Counted from the stretch's first letter, positions 28,251 to 37,862 are shown. The stretch: DNA of 64,000 bases from Pseudobdellovibrionaceae bacterium (GCA_019637875.1 JAHBUW010000009.1:62001-126000); one strand, 5' to 3'. Notes: generated by a model not told the origin, from the letters alone. Program-made: numbers and translations.

Positions 28251-29653
28251 CGACAGGTCACGCCCAGCGTATCGCTCGTGTAACTGGGATCCAGGCCCTT
28301 ACGGATGATGATCCCGTTCAGGAATTCACCGAACTCATAGGGGCTTCCGGGAACGCCATCACCGCAATGGAAGCTGAAGGAGCCACGCGTAGCGCCACTT
28401 CCCCAGTAGTCCGTTGAGGTCGGCTTAACGGTGACCAACACTCCGCTCGTCAGATGTTTACAGACGTAACGAATGCGACCGGTCCGATCCTGGCTGGGGC
28501 TTCCGAAGGTTCCCAGGTCCCCTTCCACTTGGTAAAGCGCGTGGTCCGCGGGACACGCCGCGGGACCGATATTCGTGAACGGTCCACCGCCCATCCCACC
28601 GTAGTGGGGTCCTTGGCGAACCGGGCCGACGATCTGACCATCTTCGAATTTCGCGCACAGGACTCCCAAGCGGTCGATGATCGCGCCCGAACGTCCCCAT
28701 AATCCCACGCCGACCTCGTCGTCCGCGCAGCTCAGCACCACCGCATCCGGATTGGCCACGCAGGCACTGCCGTTACTGAGATAACCGTCATCGCACGTCC
28801 ACGGACAGTTCAGCGTTTTCGCCGTCGGACTGGTGTAGCGCGCATTCGTCGCGGGCTTATTCGAGCAGGCCGTGCGGCCGTTGTCGTTCGCCGGTGACCA
28901 CCAACCCGCGCCCACCGGGACGCAGGCGTTCACACCGTTCGAATACATTCCCGCGGCGCAAACTCCGTAAGTGATCGCGACCGAGTAGGTGCGCGTCTGT
29001 CCCCCGAACGTCATGCGAACTTCGAGCGTATTATTCGAAGGGAGAGGCGTCGCCGGGGTTAAAGCCGCGCTGGCCACACCCGACGACACTTCCGAGAATC
29101 CACTGCCGTTGAAGTTGATTTCGATCTTCGTTTCCGGATCGGCCGCGGTCGGCGTTACCGTGAAATTGGGGGGAACATCGCTCATCAGTACACTGTAGTT
29201 CAAGGTCGCCGTCGCGAAGCCCGGAGTCAGCTCTCCCGAAGAGAGCGCCAGTCCCGTCAAGTTGAGGGGATCGGGTTTACGTTTCGCGACGATATTGTAA
29301 GTCTTCACCGTTCCGTCGGCCGCGGTCACCTCCACCACGACGGGGTTATCCCCCAACGTCAGCGCGAGAGTCTTAGCCTCGCCGGCGAGGACGCTCTGTC
29401 CATTGATCTTGAAGGTGCTATCCGGGGTTTCCGACAGCAACGAAAAGTCCATGCTGGTCGAGGCGAACGGCAACACCACGGTGTAGTCGCTCACGGAGGT
29501 ATCGAAATCCGGAGTCAACGCACCGATCGACAACTGCAGTCCACTCAGTGGACGAGGCGCTTTCTGCGACGAGTGCATCGAATAGCCACCGTCCACGCAG
29601 CCGGACAAAGCAAAAACCAATACGGGCCACAAAATCAGATTTTTCAACATCAT
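28247..29653 (-). CDS. Lipoprotein with cadherin-like beta-sandwich repeats
   Basis: Lipobox FALSGC is near residue 19 when started at ATG 29653. Two repeats of the cadherin-like beta-sandwich type follow: LSGLQLSIGALTPDFDTSVSDYTV and LTGLALSSGELTPGFATATLNYSV, both ending in a strand-rich stretch. Residues 230-330 form a Cys-rich stretch (at least ten Cys) with patterns such as CAAGMYSNGVNACVPVG. The last 160 residues form another domain with Cys near the end. Such proteins are usually surface-exposed and bind ligands; no enzyme motif is seen. It is 4 bp after the OmpA gene, so the two are probably made together. Confidence 0.85.
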   Translation of the reverse strand: MMLKNLILWPVLVFALSGCVDGGYSMHSSQKAPRPLSGLQLSIGALTPDFDTSVSDYTVVLPFASTSMDFSLLSETPDSTFKINGQSVLAGEAKTLALTLGDNPVVVEVTAADGTVKTYNIVAKRKPDPLNLTGLALSSGELTPGFATATLNYSVLMSDVPPNFTVTPTAADPETKIEINFNGSGFSEVSSGVASAALTPATPLPSNNTLEVRMTFGGQTRTYSVAITYGVCAAGMYSNGVNACVPVGAGWWSPANDNGRTACSNKPATNARYTSPTAKTLNCPWTCDDGYLSNGSACVANPDAVVLSCADDEVGVGLWGRSGAIIDRLGVLCAKFEDGQIVGPVRQGPHYGGMGGGPFTNIGPAACPADHALYQVEGDLGTFGSPSQDRTGRIRYVCKHLTSGVLVTVKPTSTDYWGSGATRGSFSFHCGDGVPGSPYEFGEFLNGIIIRKGLDPSYTSDTLGVTCR

Positions 29654-29657
29654 GACT

Positions 29658-30758
29658 CTACTCCTGTTGCCCTTGGGGGGTGACGATATGAATTTCGACG
29701 CGACGGTTTTTGGCACGTCCCGCTTTCGTGGCGTTATCGCGGATCGGTTTCTGCGACCCTAAGCCCACGGCCTGGATACGTTCGGCGGCCAGCCCCTGGC
29801 CGATCAAAAATTCCCGCACCGCCGTCGCGCGCTCTTCCGACAGACGCTGGTTTTCCCGGGCGCGGCCCGAGGTGTCGGTGTGACCTTCCACGCGAATGTG
29901 CGTGTCGCTTCCGGTTTTTGTGAGGGCTTCGGCCACCGACGTGAAAACCGCACGGGCCGAGTCCGTCATCTTTGCGCTCCCCGGAGGGAACGATCCATCG
30001 CCTTCGATTTTCAGCTTCAAACTATCCGCGGTTCTTTCGACGTCACCGACTTGGGCGAGGGATTTTTCAAGATCCGGCGCAGAGGGCGTGACCTCGGCGA
30101 CCGGGGTCGGGCTCGGTGCTTCCACGACGGCCGGGGCACTGCCCGCCATCGCCGGTGCGCCGAAGTGATACGTGAGCGCGACCGCCGCGAAAGTTTGCGT
30201 CGTGCGCCAGTCGTGGTTTTGCCCGGCCAAACGGAAAGTTTGGAAACTCACCCATTGTAAATCCGCATCCACACTGAGCGGCAGTTCTTCGCTCCAGAAG
30301 TAACCCGCCTTCAGACGCAGACCCAAGGGCTTCTGCAGTTCATCCCGATCACCGGTACTGGTGGGCTCGGCGAAATCATAAAGACCGAAAAGATCCAAGG
30401 CGGCCATCGTGTAGAAGTTCTTGTTCACGCGGTAAGAGGCACCCAGCCCCAGCAGATAGCCGCTTCCGCGAAGATTGGTCTGGTTGACCTCGGACAGCGG
30501 AGTCATCTGGTATTGGTAACGTAAATCCCCGTGCAGACCGAAGACCCACGCCTCGTGGCGGTAGCCCACCAAAGCGTCGACGGAGGCCGCGTTCATCGTA
30601 CGCGCGGCCAATCCGGCGTCGGCGCTTTCCGTGCGTCCGAGACCTAAACCGGCGCTAACGCTACCGGCGAACCGGTTCTGCGCGAGCGCGAAAGAGGTCG
30701 AGAGTAAAACCGCCAGTGCGACAGGGGAGCGAAGAGTGACTTTGGTAAAGTACGTCAT
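29658..30758 (-). CDS. OmpA-family outer-membrane protein
   Basis: A signal peptide (ending SFALA) leads into an N-terminal beta-barrel (about 20-215), shown by alternating strands and closing aromatic residues. A Pro/Ala linker (215-245) follows, then an OmpA-like peptidoglycan-binding domain: IRVEGHTDTSGRARENQRLSEERA and the AVGLGSQKPIRDNATKAGRAKNRRVEI tail with the conserved Asp and Arg pair. It anchors the outer membrane to the cell wall. ATG 30758 has AAGGAAG just before it. It is followed after 4 bp by the cadherin-like lipoprotein. Confidence 0.92.
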   Translation of the reverse strand: MTYFTKVTLRSPVALAVLLSTSFALAQNRFAGSVSAGLGLGRTESADAGLAARTMNAASVDALVGYRHEAWVFGLHGDLRYQYQMTPLSEVNQTNLRGSGYLLGLGASYRVNKNFYTMAALDLFGLYDFAEPTSTGDRDELQKPLGLRLKAGYFWSEELPLSVDADLQWVSFQTFRLAGQNHDWRTTQTFAAVALTYHFGAPAMAGSAPAVVEAPSPTPVAEVTPSAPDLEKSLAQVGDVERTADSLKLKIEGDGSFPPGSAKMTDSARAVFTSVAEALTKTGSDTHIRVEGHTDTSGRARENQRLSEERATAVREFLIGQGLAAERIQAVGLGSQKPIRDNATKAGRAKNRRVEIHIVTPQGQQE

Positions 30759-30863
30759 GTCTTCCTTATCGGAAGGCCGTACCAAAGCCCCATGGGAATC
30801 ACGATGAGGATTCCTTCTCGAATCGCCAAATAGCCGTTCAATTTGGGAATTTTGAAGAGCCGA

Positions 30864-31274
30864 TCAGCTCTTCTTGATGGCGTCCGGGGACATGATCGTC
30901 GCGTCGCCCTTCACGCAGACGTCACCCGCTTGGTTCTTCACGATCGTTTCCACGAAAGCGAGACCGCGTTCCGCGCGAAAGTTGGTGAGTGTCAGTTCGA
31001 GAGTGATCTCGTCACCGATGAAGATCGGCTGCATGAACTTCAGGGTCTGCCCCAGATAAATTCCGCCGTGACCGATCTTCATCGCCAGAACCCGCGAAAT
31101 GAACGCGGCCGACAGCATGCCGTGGGCGATGCGACGACCGAACCGGCTTTTTTTGGCGTACTCTTCATCCATATGGATCGGATTGTAATCGCCCGAGACC
31201 TCCGCGAATTTGCGGATCATCTCGTCGGTGATCGTGATCTTTTCCGTGATGACCGTACCTACAGCCGGCGTCAT
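30864..31274 (-). CDS. MaoC-like (R)-specific enoyl-CoA hydratase
   Basis: The 136-residue hot-dog fold protein has the MaoC hydratase motif: FAEVSGDYNPIHMDEEYA with Asp and His as catalytic residues, then RIAHGMLSAAFISRV. It resembles PhaJ-type enzymes that hydrate trans-2-enoyl-CoA to (R)-3-hydroxyacyl-CoA. It may also take part in fatty acid metabolism other than PHA. A ribosome site (AAGGAG) precedes the ATG. It lies 15 bp after the PhoH-PIN gene; together they may form a transcript. Confidence 0.92.
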   Translation of the reverse strand: MTPAVGTVITEKITITDEMIRKFAEVSGDYNPIHMDEEYAKKSRFGRRIAHGMLSAAFISRVLAMKIGHGGIYLGQTLKFMQPIFIGDEITLELTLTNFRAERGLAFVETIVKNQAGDVCVKGDATIMSPDAIKKS

Positions 31275-31289
31275 TTTCGACAGTTCTCC

Positions 31290-32633
31290 TTACAGAATAT
31301 TCGCCGCGAGTTCCGCCAGTGCCGAACGTTCGCCCTTCGTCAAAGTCACATGGGCCGCAATCGCGTGGCCCTTGAACTTTTCGACGGCGTAGGTCAGACC
31401 GGAGTTCGCAGAATCGACGTACGGATTATCAATTTGGTAAACGTCGCCTGTCAAAACAACTTTAGTCCCCGCACCCGCGCGCGTGATGATCGTTTTGATT
31501 TCGTGAGGCGTTAAGTTCTGCGCCTCGTCCACGATCAAATACTGCTTCGGGATGCTGCGACCGCGAATGTACGTCAGGGGCTCGATATTGAGCATCCCTT
31601 GGTTAATCAGCTCCTGCGCGCGGCCCGCGGCCTTCTTGTCCGCACCCATCAAAAATTCGACGTTATCGAAGATGGGCTGCATCCAAGGATTCAGCTTCTG
31701 CTCGATGTCACCGGGCAGATAACCGATGTCGCGGCCCATCGGAAAGATCGGACGGCTGACCAGCAGACGTTGGAAAACGCCTTCATCCAGCGTCTTGTGC
31801 AAACCCGCCGCGATCGCGAGGAGGGTCTTTCCGGTTCCGGCCTTACCGACCAAAGAAACGAACAAGATCTCGTCGTTGAGCAGACAATCCAAGGCGAACG
31901 CCTGCTCGACGTTGCGGCCGTGAATACCCCAGATGCCGTTCGATTGTTGCAGAACGGGAACCACCGCTTTTTCGGCGAAGCTGTAGCGGCCGATCGCGCT
32001 GTGATTTGGATTCGAAACGTCCTTCATGATCACGTACTGGTTTGCCAGTAGCTTCATGTCGGGAACGAAGCGTTTTTCGCGGAAGAAGGTGTCGATCTGC
32101 GCGGCGCTGAGCTCGATCTCCTGGTAACCTTCGTACAGATCCTCTTGGGAATTGCCGTCGGGCTCGTAGTCACGGGCGTCGATGCCCATGACATCGGCCT
32201 TGATACGCAGGTTGATATCCTTCGTGATCAGTTCGACTTGGCTGCGCGGGAACTGCTTCTGCAGCGACATCGCCGTCGCGAGGATGCGGTTGTCCGCTTT
32301 CTCTTGATCCAGCTCGACCGGGATTCCGCTCATCTGGAAATCCAGGCTGATGTACATGATGGTGTCGTTGTTCTCGAGCTGCACGCCTTGGGCGAGGCTG
32401 CCCTTTTCACGGAGGGTATCGACGAAGCGGCTGAACTGACGGGCGTTGCGTCCGTTTTCACCCGGATCCCGTTTGAAACGATCCACTTCCTCGATCACCG
32501 AGATCGGGATGTGCACATCCGAATTGTGAAACTTCATGATGGCCAAAGCATCGAACAGGATGACGTTGGTATCGACGACGATTTTGCGACGTTTCGTTTT
32601 ACCCGTGGATTCCTTCTCACTCGTGCGCGCCAA
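31290..32633 (-). CDS. PhoH-family ATPase with N-terminal PIN domain
   Basis: Residues about 15-150 form a PIN domain (VVDTNVILFDALAI, with acidic residues for metal binding, and DNRILATAM further on). Residues 240-447 are a PhoH ATPase: Walker A VGKAGTGKT (about 262-270), Walker B YLIVDEAQNLTPHEIKTI, and LTGDVYQIDNPYVD. This matches the PhoH2-type proteins (PIN plus ATPase), which unwind and cut RNA. Start: TTG 32633, 6 nt after AAGGAG; the frame extends upstream to 32732 but without a ribosome site. A PilZ gene lies 76 bp upstream. Confidence 0.92.
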   Translation of the reverse strand: MARTSEKESTGKTKRRKIVVDTNVILFDALAIMKFHNSDVHIPISVIEEVDRFKRDPGENGRNARQFSRFVDTLREKGSLAQGVQLENNDTIMYISLDFQMSGIPVELDQEKADNRILATAMSLQKQFPRSQVELITKDINLRIKADVMGIDARDYEPDGNSQEDLYEGYQEIELSAAQIDTFFREKRFVPDMKLLANQYVIMKDVSNPNHSAIGRYSFAEKAVVPVLQQSNGIWGIHGRNVEQAFALDCLLNDEILFVSLVGKAGTGKTLLAIAAGLHKTLDEGVFQRLLVSRPIFPMGRDIGYLPGDIEQKLNPWMQPIFDNVEFLMGADKKAAGRAQELINQGMLNIEPLTYIRGRSIPKQYLIVDEAQNLTPHEIKTIITRAGAGTKVVLTGDVYQIDNPYVDSANSGLTYAVEKFKGHAIAAHVTLTKGERSALAELAANIL

Positions 32634-32709
32634 ATTTCGCTCCTTGCGGAGTCCTTCGTGGACCCCGTCCTTCCATTGGAGCGAACTGGACTGGACTTGT
32701 CTACAGGCT

Positions 32710-33252
32710 TTACGAGTAGATGTTCGAGACAATGCGGTCGCCCGTATCCGTACGGAGTGACGCCGAAATCGTCTGCAGGAACTGAGTGAAGTGATGTAAC
32801 GCCACGTTATTCAGCGATTCGCCGATGAACGCCGTCCCGTGACGGTAAACGCTTTCGTTTTCCACGAAGCTCGAGTGCGCGACCTGCACGTTGAATTTGA
32901 AGTAGGTTTCGTGATTCAGATAAAAGCGGATTTCGAGTGTCTCGCCGCGGGTGAACTGCCCCTGGCGCTCGTCGATATCGAAGGCCAATCCGCCATCGTG
33001 GATGTCTTTCATGGTGATTTTGACGAGTCCACGGCCCGCCACGAAGACGTGCGCCGAAATGAACTCGTTCAAAACGACCCGCTTCACGCGGCGGCGGTCT
33101 TCCGCCTGGCGCTCCTGGATGCGTTGGGTGACGTCAAGGACGCGGCCCTCATCGGGTGCCGGTGCGGGGGATTCCGGAGCGTTCTCAACGCCATTGGCTT
33201 CGCTGGTTTGGCTTTGTACTTTGCTGCCCGGAAACTTCAGAATATCGCCCAC
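32710..33252 (-). CDS. PilZ-domain protein
   Basis: A c-di-GMP-binding PilZ domain fills residues 50-170. The family's Arg-rich motif is DRRRVKR (about 52-58), followed by KDIHDGGLAFD (D/N-x-S-x-x-G type, with H-D in place of the common S). The N-terminal 45 residues are Ser/Pro/Ala-rich and disordered. It opens with GTG (33252), 5 nt after GAGGGGG. It probably carries a c-di-GMP signal to a partner protein. A c-di-GMP synthase (DgcB-like) lies 6 kb away in this window. Confidence 0.88.
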   Translation of the reverse strand: MGDILKFPGSKVQSQTSEANGVENAPESPAPAPDEGRVLDVTQRIQERQAEDRRRVKRVVLNEFISAHVFVAGRGLVKITMKDIHDGGLAFDIDERQGQFTRGETLEIRFYLNHETYFKFNVQVAHSSFVENESVYRHGTAFIGESLNNVALHHFTQFLQTISASLRTDTGDRIVSNIYS

Positions 33253-33381
33253 TTTGCCCCCTCTAAATGCGTAATCCCGTCTCTTGTCTTTTCGGCAGAA
33301 ATTGTTTCAACTTGAGCCCGCTCGGGTGGCAGAAATTGAGACAGGACCTTAGAATCAAACCTGGCGGGAATCAGAATCAAA

Positions 33382-34302
33382 ATGCGGATCTTACAGGGAA
33401 TTTTACTCAGTCTAGGGGTTCACTTGCTGCTCGTCTGGGCCAGCCAGTTCCTTCCCCCTCCCGAGGCCTTCCAGGCCCAGCGGGAACGCATTGAGTTCGA
33501 GGTCGTCGAGAGCTCCCCCGAGACTCAGCGCGAACGCGGTCAGGTCGTGCGCCAGCCCCTCGTCCCCGACGACATGCTTGTCCAAGACAACAACGACGAA
33601 AGATTTTTGTCCGAGCGTCGCCAACGCGTGCGCGAGCAGCGGCGTGCGGCCCAAAGCGGGATGACCCAGAACCGCGCCCGCCCCGGCGCCCCCACTCCGC
33701 AAGGTGACGTCGCGGAAGAGCGGCTGCGCCCGCCCAAAGAACCCGACCTGTTCCGTTTGCGCCCGCGCGATCCCGAAGAGGTCGTCGCGCAAACACCGCC
33801 CCGCACGCGCGGGCAGCGACGCGCCCCCGGGGACGGCATCGCGAATCTGCCCCCCGGCTTTTCCACCGTCGGCGAGACGCTTCCGCGCGAGCTTGAGGTC
33901 GGCAGCTTCACCTCGCTGAACACCGATCGCTATTTGTTCTACTCGTTCTTCATGCGGGTCGAAGAACTGATCCGTTACAACTGGGAATCCTACGTCAAAG
34001 ACACGATCAACCGGACACCCCGGAGCGACTTCCTGAAACAAACGGGCGATCTGTGGGTCACGCACGTCGAAATTCAGCTGAAGCCGAACGGCGAATTCCA
34101 CCGCGCGCTGCTTTTGAAATCCTCGAGCATCGAAGGTTTCGACTGGGCCGCCGTGGACGCCTTCAGCCGCGCGCGCCGCTTCCCCAATCCGCCCGCGGAA
34201 ATGGTGGAAGACGACGGCCTCATCCATCTGAAATACTCCTTCACCGTGCACTACCGCCCCACCACGCTGGGAGAAGGTCCAGGCCGCCCCACCATTCGGT
34301 AG
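33382..34302 (+). CDS. TonB-like energy-transducer protein
   Basis: One N-terminal membrane segment (residues about 5-24) is followed by a long Pro/Arg/Glu-rich region (30-165) that would span the periplasm. A TonB-like C-terminal domain (about 195-290) holds YNWESYVKDTI, HVEIQLKPNGEFHRALLLKSSSIEGFDWAAVDAFSRARRFPNPP, and a closing strand LKYSFTVHY. Such proteins couple the proton gradient to outer-membrane receptors. The usual partner ExbB/ExbD genes are not in the window. It is not part of the Glt-like operon. No ribosome site is evident. Confidence 0.85.
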   Translation: MRILQGILLSLGVHLLLVWASQFLPPPEAFQAQRERIEFEVVESSPETQRERGQVVRQPLVPDDMLVQDNNDERFLSERRQRVREQRRAAQSGMTQNRARPGAPTPQGDVAEERLRPPKEPDLFRLRPRDPEEVVAQTPPRTRGQRRAPGDGIANLPPGFSTVGETLPRELEVGSFTSLNTDRYLFYSFFMRVEELIRYNWESYVKDTINRTPRSDFLKQTGDLWVTHVEIQLKPNGEFHRALLLKSSSIEGFDWAAVDAFSRARRFPNPPAEMVEDDGLIHLKYSFTVHYRPTTLGEGPGRPTIR

Positions 34303-34353
34303 CCATTGGTCACGTCCAGTCGCTTCGCGCTCACCCGCACGGGAGGCCGGTGT

Positions 34354-34359
34354 TAGACT
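34354..34359 (+). promoter_or_regulatory. -10-like element placing a GTG start at the transcript 5' end
   Basis: TAGACT ends 6 nt before the GTG start at 34366. No clear -35 lies 16-18 bp upstream. No ribosome site precedes the GTG, so a leaderless message is likely. Confidence 0.4.
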
Positions 34360-34365
34360 GAAAAC

Positions 34366-34950
34366 GTGAAAAACCTCATCCGTCTTTTGAGTCTAGTCGT
34401 CGTGGTTTGCGCGGGCGCGCGCGCGCAGGCCGTCTATACCGAAGTGAGCCTCATGTACAATTACAAGAAGGTGACCTTCGACAGTAAAAACACCAGCGAG
34501 TCGCAGGGCGCGACGGTGTCGATGTCCTTCTACCTGTGGGACCGCATCGCCCTGGAAGGCGCTTACACGAATTCGCTGTTCGTGAAGAAGGAAAGCGAAG
34601 TCGCGACGGTCGGCTCGACGCAAACGCGGACCGTGACGCAAAAATCCGACATCTACGAAATGAACTTGCAGTACCTGATCGTTCCGGATCGTAAGGCGGT
34701 CTTTCAGCCCTACGTGAAGGCCGGGGTCGCTTACATCAACAAGAAACAGAACATCCAAATCGATGGCGACTTTCCGTTCGAAGTGCGACCCGAGCCCGGC
34801 ATGGGTCCGAGCGTCGGCGTCGGCGCGAAGATCTTCGTGACCGAGTCGCTGTCGCTGCGACTGAGCTACGACGTCGTCCGCACGCCCATCGAAGGCAGCC
34901 AGACCGCCGACGACGCCACCGGCCGCGCCGGAATTTCCTGGATGTTCTAA
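34366..34950 (+). CDS. Outer-membrane beta-barrel protein
   Basis: The signal peptide (residues 1-22, ending ARAQA) is followed by an eight-strand-like barrel: alternating hydrophobic strands (TVSMSFYLWDRIALEGAYTNSLF, YEMNLQYLIVPDRKAVFQPYVKAGVAYI, VGVGAKIFVTESLSLRLSYDVVRT) ending in Trp-Met-Phe, the usual C-terminal aromatic. At 194 residues it belongs to the small OmpX/OmpW-like class. GTG start at 34366 (no ribosome site, probably leaderless). Its stop overlaps the next gene's ATG (TAATG), so the two are translationally coupled. Confidence 0.86.
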   Translation: MKNLIRLLSLVVVVCAGARAQAVYTEVSLMYNYKKVTFDSKNTSESQGATVSMSFYLWDRIALEGAYTNSLFVKKESEVATVGSTQTRTVTQKSDIYEMNLQYLIVPDRKAVFQPYVKAGVAYINKKQNIQIDGDFPFEVRPEPGMGPSVGVGAKIFVTESLSLRLSYDVVRTPIEGSQTADDATGRAGISWMF

Positions 34951-36023
34951 TGCGCGCGCGGATCACCACCCTCGCGCTGCTTGTGCCGCTCTTGGCGGGC
35001 TGCCAGATCAACTATCTTTTGAAGTCCGCCAAAGGTCAGCTGAGTCTGCTCACTTCGGGCGTCGCCATCGAAAAGGCCCTGCAAGATCCCGCGATCGAGG
35101 AAGAACAAAAACGCAAACTGCGATTGGCGCAGGAAGCGCGCGAGTTCGGCGAAAAACAGCTGGGGCTCAAACCCACCAAGAACTACACCAAGTACGTGCA
35201 GCTGGATCGCTCATCGGTCACCTACGTCGTGAGCGCCGCGCCCGCCTGGGAACTGAAGGCGCACCAATGGAGTTTCCCCATCGTCGGGAAAGTCCCCTAC
35301 AAAGGTTATTTCACCGAAAACGAAGCGAAAGAAGAAGAGCTCGAGTTGCGCGCGCAGGGACTGGACACCTATATGCGCGGGGTTTCGGCGTATTCGACGC
35401 TGGGTTGGTTTCAAGATCCGCTGCTTTCGTCCATGCTTCGGGCGAAGGATCACGATCTGGTCAACACGATCATCCACGAGTCGACCCACGCGACCCTGTA
35501 CGTGAAAAGCTCGGCCGATTTCAACGAGCGGCTGGCCACCTTCTTCGGGAACCAAGGCGCCGAAGCGTTCTACTTCGCGAAGGAAGGCCCCGAATCGCCC
35601 ACGGTAAAACAGATTCGTGACGAAAATGCCGACGAGAAGGTCTTCGCGGATTTCATCTCGAAAGAGCTGAAAGATCTTGAAGCTTGGTACAAGGCGCTTC
35701 CGGCCGAGGGGCGCGATCCCGCGCAGAAGATCGCGCGCATCAAACAGATCCAGGAAAAATTCCGGAGCGACGTCCAACCCGGCTTGAAGACCGACGCGTA
35801 CAAACGCTTCCCGGAGCTGGAGCTGAACAACGCCCGCCTGATGGTATACAAGACCTATCTGGGCGATTTGCGCGACTTCCAAACGGTGTTCGACACCATC
35901 GGCGGCGACTTCCCGACCTTCATTCGCCTCGCGCATCTGCTGGAAAAAGTCGAAAAGCCCGAAGCCACCCTCAAAGAGTGGACCGGGCTTTCCAAGGAAG
36001 TCCTTCTCGCGAAGTTGAATTAA
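34950..36023 (+). CDS. Putative aminopeptidase (PF10023-like), lipoprotein
   Basis: Lipobox LLAGC (Cys18). The first mature residues NYLLKSAKGQLSLL match the start of the 'putative aminopeptidase' family (PF10023). HESTH at 176-180 (IIHESTHATLYV) is the HExxH zinc site. GNQGAEAFYF follows, as usual for the family. The C-terminal half is helical (FETVFDTI-like helices). The family has been proposed to be membrane-anchored peptidases without a well-defined substrate. It is coupled to the beta-barrel gene upstream by overlap of one base, and its end overlaps the convergent CxxCH gene by 4 bp. Confidence 0.88.
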   Translation: MRARITTLALLVPLLAGCQINYLLKSAKGQLSLLTSGVAIEKALQDPAIEEEQKRKLRLAQEAREFGEKQLGLKPTKNYTKYVQLDRSSVTYVVSAAPAWELKAHQWSFPIVGKVPYKGYFTENEAKEEELELRAQGLDTYMRGVSAYSTLGWFQDPLLSSMLRAKDHDLVNTIIHESTHATLYVKSSADFNERLATFFGNQGAEAFYFAKEGPESPTVKQIRDENADEKVFADFISKELKDLEAWYKALPAEGRDPAQKIARIKQIQEKFRSDVQPGLKTDAYKRFPELELNNARLMVYKTYLGDLRDFQTVFDTIGGDFPTFIRLAHLLEKVEKPEATLKEWTGLSKEVLLAKLN

Positions 36024-37735
36024 TCCGTATCGCGGCGCTGAAGCCCCTCGTACAACTCGGCCTGACGCTCGAACGCACGGTACAGATGTTTCTGGCGGTC
36101 GGCGAGCTGCGTGTACTTGTAGGTGACGCCGGCGTGGGTGAATTTGTTCGCCCCCCGTCCGGTCAGAAACGGCGAGAGCTGCGCGTCCGCGCCTTGCGCG
36201 CGCGGGAAGATGTGGAAGCCTTTCGCGGCGCCTTCCTGACTGTGGCAACCCGAACAGGTGCGGATCGCGAAGGCGTGACGGCGCTCTTCGGGCGCGCCGG
36301 CGGCCAACTTCCAGATTTGTCCTTCGTCACGGAAAGTCGCGAACGGCGCGGTGAAACGCGGCGACTTTTCCTCTTGCTGGTCCGACCACATCTCGTAGGG
36401 CATGTTGTTTTTGTTCTGACCGCAGCCGTCGAAGGAAGCCGCGACGCCGTCCGATCCCATCTTCACGCCGTCGGCGTTCGTCAGGTTCTCGAAGAACGGG
36501 ACCGCGACGTCGCGGTAGACGGTATAACCGTTGCTGTTGCGACGGGCGACGCCGACCGCGGGCTTCTTGTAACCGAAAACATCGAGGTCGCCCTTGTCCG
36601 CGCGCCAGAAGCTGTTCACGAACTTCGTCAATAGCTTACCGCCCGACAAGCAGCGGTAGGGTTCCGCGCGCGGTTTACGTGGAATCAGCTGCAGGTTCGT
36701 GTTCAGCAGGTACCACTCGCGCATTTCGAACGAACGCTCGTTGATCTTCGTATTGGAGCGGATGTTCATGAAGTTCTCGGGCTGCACCGCGAGCTCTAAG
36801 ATCCGCGCCAGGCGCGCTTGGTACTCGGGCGAGGTGGGGGCGTACTGCGAAAGCCCCGCCCACAGACGCGCCCACCACTTCAAACGCCAGCGCCAAGTGG
36901 CGTCGTCCTTCATGAGCTTATCCATGTCGACGTCTTTATTACCGCCTTTGAGCGACTCCAGTCGCCCGTCACGCCACTCCAGGATCGGTAAACGGTAACT
37001 CAAAACGAAAGTCTGCGGATACACGCGACCGTTCTTTTCGTAGGTCGGATCGACGAAGCCGTAAACGAGGTGCACCTCGCCGAGCGCCCGCGCGTTTTGC
37101 GTGGGTTCGGTCGTGCCGCGGTCGTCGATGTTGCCCGCCTGATCCATCAAATTCGCGACCGCCAACAGCCGGAAGGGCGAGCCCTGAAGTTCTTGGCGAC
37201 TCTGCTTGTAAAGCGTGTCGGCCGAGCGCCAGGTCGTGAAGATGCGGTCCATCCGGCGGTCCGCGTTCGGCACGTCGCCCACGCGCAGGCTCGCGTCCTT
37301 CACTTGCGCGTGCGCCGCTTGCTCTTCGGCGGCGTTTTCGAAAATCCGCGCGAAGAACTCGCCGGCTCTTTTCGCGCGCATCTTGTCGTCGGGCGTATTC
37401 AGATTGTCGCGGACGTAATGGTAGAAATCACCGAGCTTCACGGCGAAGTCGACCCGCCCCTGCACTTTGTCGAGCACGCGGTGATCGGTGATCAAGACGC
37501 TGCGACCGATGTCGATGTCGGCGGGAGCGCGCACGTCCAGACCCGAGTTCGGATCGTCATCGCGCAACAGGCGCGGTAGACCGTCGGAATCGGCGGCAAA
37601 AAACCGCGTATCGAGCGCCTCGGAGGACAGCTCGGAGGTTTGCAAATGTTGACCGCAATTTTGGAACGAGAGAAGCGCGATGAGCGCGATCGGCGTCGCG
37701 AGCATCCACGGTTGACGCCACTTGGAATTCCCCAC
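36020..37735 (-). CDS. Exported protein with single CxxCH haem motif
   Basis: The N-terminus has a lipoprotein-like segment (LLSFQNC near residue 27), which suggests anchoring to the outer membrane. Residue 494-498 CSGCH is the only c-type haem motif, followed by GFHIFPRA and then a His/Met-bearing stretch. Residues 90-440 are not recognised; they look alpha/beta with Trp-rich patches. The length (571) and a haem near the end resemble proteins of unknown role in myxobacteria. The start is GTG 37735 with AGGGGG 4 nt upstream. A -10-like TAAACT lies further upstream. Confidence 0.8.
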   Translation of the reverse strand: MGNSKWRQPWMLATPIALIALLSFQNCGQHLQTSELSSEALDTRFFAADSDGLPRLLRDDDPNSGLDVRAPADIDIGRSVLITDHRVLDKVQGRVDFAVKLGDFYHYVRDNLNTPDDKMRAKRAGEFFARIFENAAEEQAAHAQVKDASLRVGDVPNADRRMDRIFTTWRSADTLYKQSRQELQGSPFRLLAVANLMDQAGNIDDRGTTEPTQNARALGEVHLVYGFVDPTYEKNGRVYPQTFVLSYRLPILEWRDGRLESLKGGNKDVDMDKLMKDDATWRWRLKWWARLWAGLSQYAPTSPEYQARLARILELAVQPENFMNIRSNTKINERSFEMREWYLLNTNLQLIPRKPRAEPYRCLSGGKLLTKFVNSFWRADKGDLDVFGYKKPAVGVARRNSNGYTVYRDVAVPFFENLTNADGVKMGSDGVAASFDGCGQNKNNMPYEMWSDQQEEKSPRFTAPFATFRDEGQIWKLAAGAPEERRHAFAIRTCSGCHSQEGAAKGFHIFPRAQGADAQLSPFLTGRGANKFTHAGVTYKYTQLADRQKHLYRAFERQAELYEGLQRRDTD

Positions 37736-37828
37736 ACATCCCCCTGGTGAGGTTCTCAGTTTAGCGTAAGCGAATTTCGTTCTCGAACCGGGGTGCCCCC
37801 CCCGTCTCAGACTGAGGCGGGTTTAACC

Positions 37829-37860
37829 AAAAACAAAGGCCACAAGGATGTGGCCTTTGA
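37829..37860 (-). terminator. Intrinsic terminator of the sigma factor operon
   Basis: On the minus strand AAAGGCCACA pairs with TGTGGCCTTT, followed by GTTTTTGG. It lies just after the stop codon of the 66-residue gene. A second stem (37801-37821, CCCG-CTCAG type) lies further downstream. Confidence 0.85.
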
Positions 37861-37862
37861 GT